Source of the DNA: Cellulomonas iranensis NBRC 101100 = JCM 18110
GTDB taxonomy: Bacteria; Actinomycetota; Actinomycetes; Actinomycetales; Cellulomonadaceae
DNA: 36,763 bases
Assembly: GCF_001552375.1 (NCBI RefSeq)
Contig: NZ_BCRB01000035.1
Coordinates: 1-36,763 of the forward strand
Direction: 5' to 3'
Positions 33,905-36,763 of the stretch are shown piece after piece. The number at the start of each line of letters is the position of its first letter. Position 1 is the first letter of the stretch. Under the pieces are notes generated by a model. That model did not search any database, was not told where the DNA came from, and saw nothing but the letters and a program-made list of their open reading frames with translations. The position numbers and the translations under genes are program-made.

Positions 33905-34546
33905 TCAGCCCAGGCCGAACACCGCGGCCGGTGACGTCGCGCCCTGGAGCGCCACGGTCACCGAGTACGTGCCGGGCTGAGGCGACGGCAGGCCCCCGGG
34001 GCAGCCCTCGGCCGAGCGCACGCGCGTCCAGGTCAGGGCCGACACGTCCGACTCGCCGGCCGGCAGCAGCAGAGTGCGCGTGGCGGCGTCGTCGCCCGCG
34101 CAGTCGAGGCTCGACCACACGCGGTCCTCGCCCGACGTGATGACGACCTCCTGGTGCGCGTCACCCGCGTCGACCAGGCAGGGTGCCGCACCGGAGTTCG
34201 TCACGGTCACCTCGAACGTCGGGTCGACGTCGGCCGCGAACGCCTCGCCGCCCGGGGCGACGGTCAGCGCGAGCGACGCGGGGTCGCACGTGGCGACGCC
34301 GCCCGCGGCGTCCTCGGTGGTGGGTGACGGGGTGGGCGTGGCGGCCGGCGGGTCGACGGCGGCCGCGGGCGTGGGGTCGTCGCCGCCGCGGTCGAGCAGC
34401 CACGTCACGAGCAGCACGATCGCGACGAGCGGCAGGCCCAGCACCACGAGGCGCCGGATCCAGAACACGCGCGCGGGCGGGCGCGGCGGCGGGACGCGGC
34501 GCACCGCACCCGTGCCGGCGGGGCGCCGGCGGTCGCGGTCGTCCAT
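33905..34546 (-). CDS. Membrane-anchored extracellular protein of unknown function
   Basis: 213 residues. A basic cytoplasmic start (MDDRDRRRPAGTG) leads to one membrane helix (LVVLGLPLVAIVLLVTWLL, ~33-51), then a Pro/Thr linker (~55-80). The outer domain of ~130 residues is a beta sandwich by appearance: LALTVAPGGEAF, FEVTVTNSGAAPCLVDAG and PGTYSVTVALQG. Four cysteines occur as two likely pairs. It resembles DUF4232-like extracellular domains in rhythm, but I cannot assign it. GGGAGGA lies 5 bases before the ATG. It is next to mutY and disA but transcribed toward disA. Confidence 0.7.
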   Translation of the reverse strand: MDDRDRRRPAGTGAVRRVPPPRPPARVFWIRRLVVLGLPLVAIVLLVTWLLDRGGDDPTPAAAVDPPAATPTPSPTTEDAAGGVATCDPASLALTVAPGGEAFAADVDPTFEVTVTNSGAAPCLVDAGDAHQEVVITSGEDRVWSSLDCAGDDAATRTLLLPAGESDVSALTWTRVRSAEGCPGGLPSPQPGTYSVTVALQGATSPAAVFGLG

Positions 34547-34661
34547 CGTGTCCTCCCGGGTCGCGCCTCCCGCGGGGCCGCGGCTGCGGCGACCACGGTA
34601 CGAGGCCCGCGGCCCGCGCGCCGTCCACGACGCGCGTGGCCGCGGCGACACGCACCCCGGC

Positions 34662-34697
34662 CCGGACGGTCGTCCACATCGTGGACGACCAGTCCGG
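34662..34697. repeat. 36-base bulged palindrome in the 338-base gap before mutY
   Basis: GGTCGTCCAC (34668-34677) and GTGGACGACC (34681-34690) pair perfectly across ATC. Outside them CCGGAC (34662-34667) pairs with GTCCGG (34692-34697), with one bulged A. This gives 16 paired bases per arm. It lies in the 34547-34884 gap between divergent genes, where I see no coding sequence. The rest of the gap is G/C-rich with scattered GCACCGCACGG-type repeats. Confidence 0.6.
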
Positions 34698-34873
34698 CGT
34701 CGTGAAGCGCCTCCCCGCCGCCGGTGGCGCGCACCGCACGGGAGGACGGCGCCGCGCCGGCACGGCAGGTGCGTGTCCCCGGACCGCCGCACCGCACGGG
34801 CGCGCCGCGGTGCCGCACCGCGCCGCCGTGCCGCTCGGCCGCGGCCGAAGTTGGCCCGCCTCGCGCCGCCGGG

Positions 34874-34879
34874 CACCAT
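34874..34879 (+). promoter_or_regulatory. Weak -10 element, leaderless mutY
   Basis: CACCAT (A2 and T6 of TANNNT) ends 5 bases before GTG 34885. Confidence 0.4.
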
Positions 34880-34884
34880 GAGGC

Positions 34885-35811
34885 GTGCTCGCCGCCGACC
34901 CCGACCCGCTCGCCGCCGACGTCCGACGCGACGTCGTCGCGTGGTTCGACGTGCACGCGCGCGACCTGCCCTGGCGTGCTCACGACCGCACGCCGTGGGG
35001 CGTCCTGGTGAGCGAGGTCATGCTCCAGCAGACGCCCGTGGTGCGCGTGGAGCCGGCGTGGCGCGCGTGGATGGACCGGTGGCCGACGCCCGCGGACCTC
35101 GCGGCCGCGCCCACGGCCGACGTGCTGCGGGCGTGGGACCGCCTGGGGTACCCGCGGCGGGCGCTGCGGCTGCAGGAGTGCGCGCGCACGGTCGTCGAGC
35201 AGCACGGCGGCGACCTCCCGGACGACGAGGCGGCGCTGCTCGCGCTGCCGGGCGTCGGCGCCTACACCGCCGCGGCGGTCCGCGCGTTCGCGTTCGGACG
35301 CCGCTCGGTCGTGCTCGACACCAACGTGCGGCGCGTCCTCGCGCGCGTGGCGGCCGGCGAGGCGCTCCCGGCACCGGCCCAGACGGTCGCCGAGACACGC
35401 GCGGCGGCCGCGTGGGTGCCCGACGACGACGCCGCGGCGGCCCGCTGGGCGGCCGCGTCGATGGAGCTGGGCGCGTTGGTCTGCACGGCGCGCGCGCCGC
35501 GGTGCGACGCGTGCCCGGTGGCGGACCGCTGCCGCTGGCTCGCCGCGGGACGGCCCGTCGACGCGCACGCGCACCGGCGCCGCACGCAGGCGTGGACGGG
35601 CACCGACCGGCAGGCCCGCGGCCGGGTGATGGCGCTGCTGCGCGAGGCGATCGCCCCCGTGCCGCACGACGCGGTCGCAGCCGTGTGGCCGGACGCCGCG
35701 CAGCTCGCGCGGTGCCTCGACGCGCTCGTCGCCGACGGCCTCGTGGTGCGCGACGAGCCCTCGGGCGACGACCCGGACCCGTCGGCGACGACGTACCGCC
35801 TCCCCGGCTGA
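34885..35811 (+). CDS. mutY: A/G-specific adenine glycosylase
   Basis: 308 residues. The catalytic Glu44 sits in SEVMLQQTPVVRV. The helix-hairpin-helix is LPGVGAYTAAAVRAF, followed by Asp145 in VVLDTNVRRVLAR. The iron-sulphur cluster uses Cys200, Cys207, Cys210 and Cys216, in the C-x6-C-x2-C-x5-C spacing of the family. The C-terminal NUDIX-like 8-oxoG-recognition domain of E. coli MutY is reduced to ~75 residues, which is usual in actinobacteria. It removes adenine mispaired with 8-oxoguanine. The GTG start fits the leaderless pattern. Confidence 0.95.
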   Translation: MLAADPDPLAADVRRDVVAWFDVHARDLPWRAHDRTPWGVLVSEVMLQQTPVVRVEPAWRAWMDRWPTPADLAAAPTADVLRAWDRLGYPRRALRLQECARTVVEQHGGDLPDDEAALLALPGVGAYTAAAVRAFAFGRRSVVLDTNVRRVLARVAAGEALPAPAQTVAETRAAAAWVPDDDAAAARWAAASMELGALVCTARAPRCDACPVADRCRWLAAGRPVDAHAHRRRTQAWTGTDRQARGRVMALLREAIAPVPHDAVAAVWPDAAQLARCLDALVADGLVVRDEPSGDDPDPSATTYRLPG

Positions 35812-35884
35812 GCGTCACCCCCGGGCCACCCCGCACACCACCGCCACCCCACCCGCGGCCCCCACACACCACCACGATCCCGAC

Positions 35885-35946
35885 CGCCGAACACGGGGTC
35901 TCGCCGGTGACGGGCGTCGAGGACCGGCCGTACCCCGCGTTCGGCG
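35885..35946. repeat. REP-like hairpin element, copy 1
   Basis: Arms of 15 bases (35885-35899 with 35932-35946) pair at 14 positions; inside, GCCGGT (35903-35908) pairs with ACCGGC (35923-35928). The right arm is nearly identical to that of the copy at 36586-36641. It lies in the 185-base gap between mutY and the GNAT gene and may also end the mutY transcript. Confidence 0.55.
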
Positions 35947-35996
35947 GCGGGCGGCTGCGGGGCGGACCCGTGGCGCCGGGCGGGCGAGCCGACCCG

Positions 35997-36512
35997 TCAG
36001 AGCTCGAGGAGCATGCGGGTGTTGCCCAGGGTGTTCGGCTTGACCCGCGCGAGGTCGAGGAACTCCGCGACGCCGTCGTCGTGCGAGCGCAGCAGCTCGG
36101 CGTAGACGTCGGGCGGCACGGGGGTCCCGTCGATCTCGACGAACCCGTGGCGGCGGAAGAACTCGACCTCGAACGTCAGGCAGAACACGCGCCGCAGCCC
36201 GAGCCGGCGCGCACGGTCGACGAGCCCGTCGACGAGCGCGTGGCCGACGGCCCGCCCGCGGTACTCGGGTGCGACCGCGAGCGTGCGGATCTCGGCGAGG
36301 TCCTCCCACATGACGTGCAGCGCACCGCAGCCGACCACGTCGCCGCCGTCGGCGGGGCGCGCGACGAGGAACTCCTGCACGGCCTCGTAGTAGCCGACCC
36401 ACTCCTTGGCCAGCAGGATGCGCTCGTGCGCGTAGGGCTCGACGAGCCGGTGGATCGCGCGGACGTCGGCGGGCAGGGCCGGCACGACGTCGACGGGGGC
36501 GGGTTCGCTCAC
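35997..36512 (-). CDS. GNAT acetyltransferase, amino-acid N-acetyltransferase (NAGS-like)
   Basis: 171 residues, a single GNAT domain. The acetyl-CoA-binding motif is AVAPEYRGRAVGHALVDGLV. The early substrate region HRLVEPYAHERILLAKEWVGYY and the late FCLTFEVEFFRRHGFVEIDG match the short actinobacterial N-acetylglutamate synthases (Rv2747 type), which start arginine biosynthesis by acetylating glutamate. A general GNAT is the alternative. The gene is not in an arg cluster here. GTG 36512 fits a leaderless transcript. It converges on mutY and is flanked by two related hairpin elements. Confidence 0.85.
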   Translation of the reverse strand: MSEPAPVDVVPALPADVRAIHRLVEPYAHERILLAKEWVGYYEAVQEFLVARPADGGDVVGCGALHVMWEDLAEIRTLAVAPEYRGRAVGHALVDGLVDRARRLGLRRVFCLTFEVEFFRRHGFVEIDGTPVPPDVYAELLRSHDDGVAEFLDLARVKPNTLGNTRMLLEL

Positions 36513-36518
36513 GCCCCC

Positions 36519-36524
36519 AACCTA
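36519..36524 (-). promoter_or_regulatory. -10 element, leaderless GNAT gene
   Basis: TAGGTT on the minus strand, 6 bases before GTG 36512. Confidence 0.6.
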
Positions 36525-36585
36525 CGCACGGACGTGCACGCGCCGGGCCGCCCCGCACGGTCCCGACCCCGTCCGTCCCACGGGT

Positions 36586-36641
36586 CGAACGCGGGGTTCG
36601 GCCGGTCTGCGCGGCCCGGCACCGGACGAACCCCGCGTTCG
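36586..36641. repeat. REP-like hairpin element, copy 2
   Basis: CGAACGCGGGGTTCG (36586-36600) pairs perfectly with CGAACCCCGCGTTCG (36627-36641). After one mismatch, CCGGT pairs with ACCGG. It is about 60 bases, like the copy at 35885-35946. The surrounding stretch 36525-36763 has no visible gene. Confidence 0.6.
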
Positions 36642-36683
36642 CCGGAGGAGTGAGACCGGTGGGCGGGACCGGGGGCGGGATGG

Positions 36684-36755
36684 GGCCAGCGGGGTCGGCG
36701 GGTGCAGCGGGGCCGGTGGGTGCAGCGGGGGCGGCGGGTGCAGCGGGCCGGCGGG
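36684..36755. repeat. Four imperfect 18-base tandem repeats
   Basis: Units begin at 36684, 36702, 36720 and 36738, all close to GTGCAGCGGGGCCGGTGG. The array then runs into a string of G at the window end. Confidence 0.7.
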
Positions 36756-36763
36756 GGGGGGGG

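Overview
The window is very GC-rich throughout, with GTG starts common, genes packed tightly on both strands, and a -10-like hexamer 5 to 7 bases in front of many start codons (leaderless transcripts). The gene set (radA-disA-mutY, tmk-holB, an actinobacterial topA with a lysine-rich tail and no zinc fingers, an N-acetylglutamate-synthase-like GNAT) points to a high-GC actinobacterium, probably of the Cellulomonas type in the Micrococcales. That placement is inference from gene content and style, not from a database comparison.

Layout. 1-3400: a truncated exported coiled-coil protein, a DUF3806-like protein, a TfoX N-terminal-domain protein, a LiaF-like membrane protein and a small cysteine-rich protein. 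3500-10800: a self-contained cassette made of an MFS exporter, a 1264-residue fusion of an acyltransferase-like domain with a kinase-like (APH-fold) domain, a 493-residue all-helical protein and an ArsR-type repressor. A similar 24-base operator-like sequence lies at three places, two before the exporter and one before the repressor gene. 10845-15500: a shared terminator, tRNA-Thr(CGT), a secreted alpha/beta-hydrolase lipoprotein, holB-tmk and a Gfo/Idh/MocA oxidoreductase. 15534-19475: a very large secreted multidomain protein with an Asp-Pro-Thr linker and a degenerate von Willebrand A domain. 19629-26572: topA, a PAP2 phosphatase with a divergent TetR gene, and an OmpR-type two-component system preceded by four tandem 11-base repeats. 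26617-31158: a VOC-fold protein, a membrane-anchored proline/alanine-rich protein and a TetR-ATPase-permease exporter operon. 31252-36512: radA, disA, a membrane-anchored hypothetical protein, mutY and the GNAT gene, which is flanked by two related hairpin elements. The last bases are a G-rich 18-base tandem repeat running into a poly-G end.

How the genes relate. Most of the window is core actinobacterial genome: DNA replication and topology (tmk, holB, topA), DNA repair and c-di-AMP signalling (radA, disA, mutY), and envelope proteins. The cassette at 3500-10800 is the accessory element of most interest. It has its own consensus promoter (TTGACC, 17 bases, TAATCT), which its operator overlaps, and two overlapping enzyme-like genes. 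It looks like a system that recognises or modifies a small molecule and exports it under repressor control. No function can be assigned from the sequence alone.
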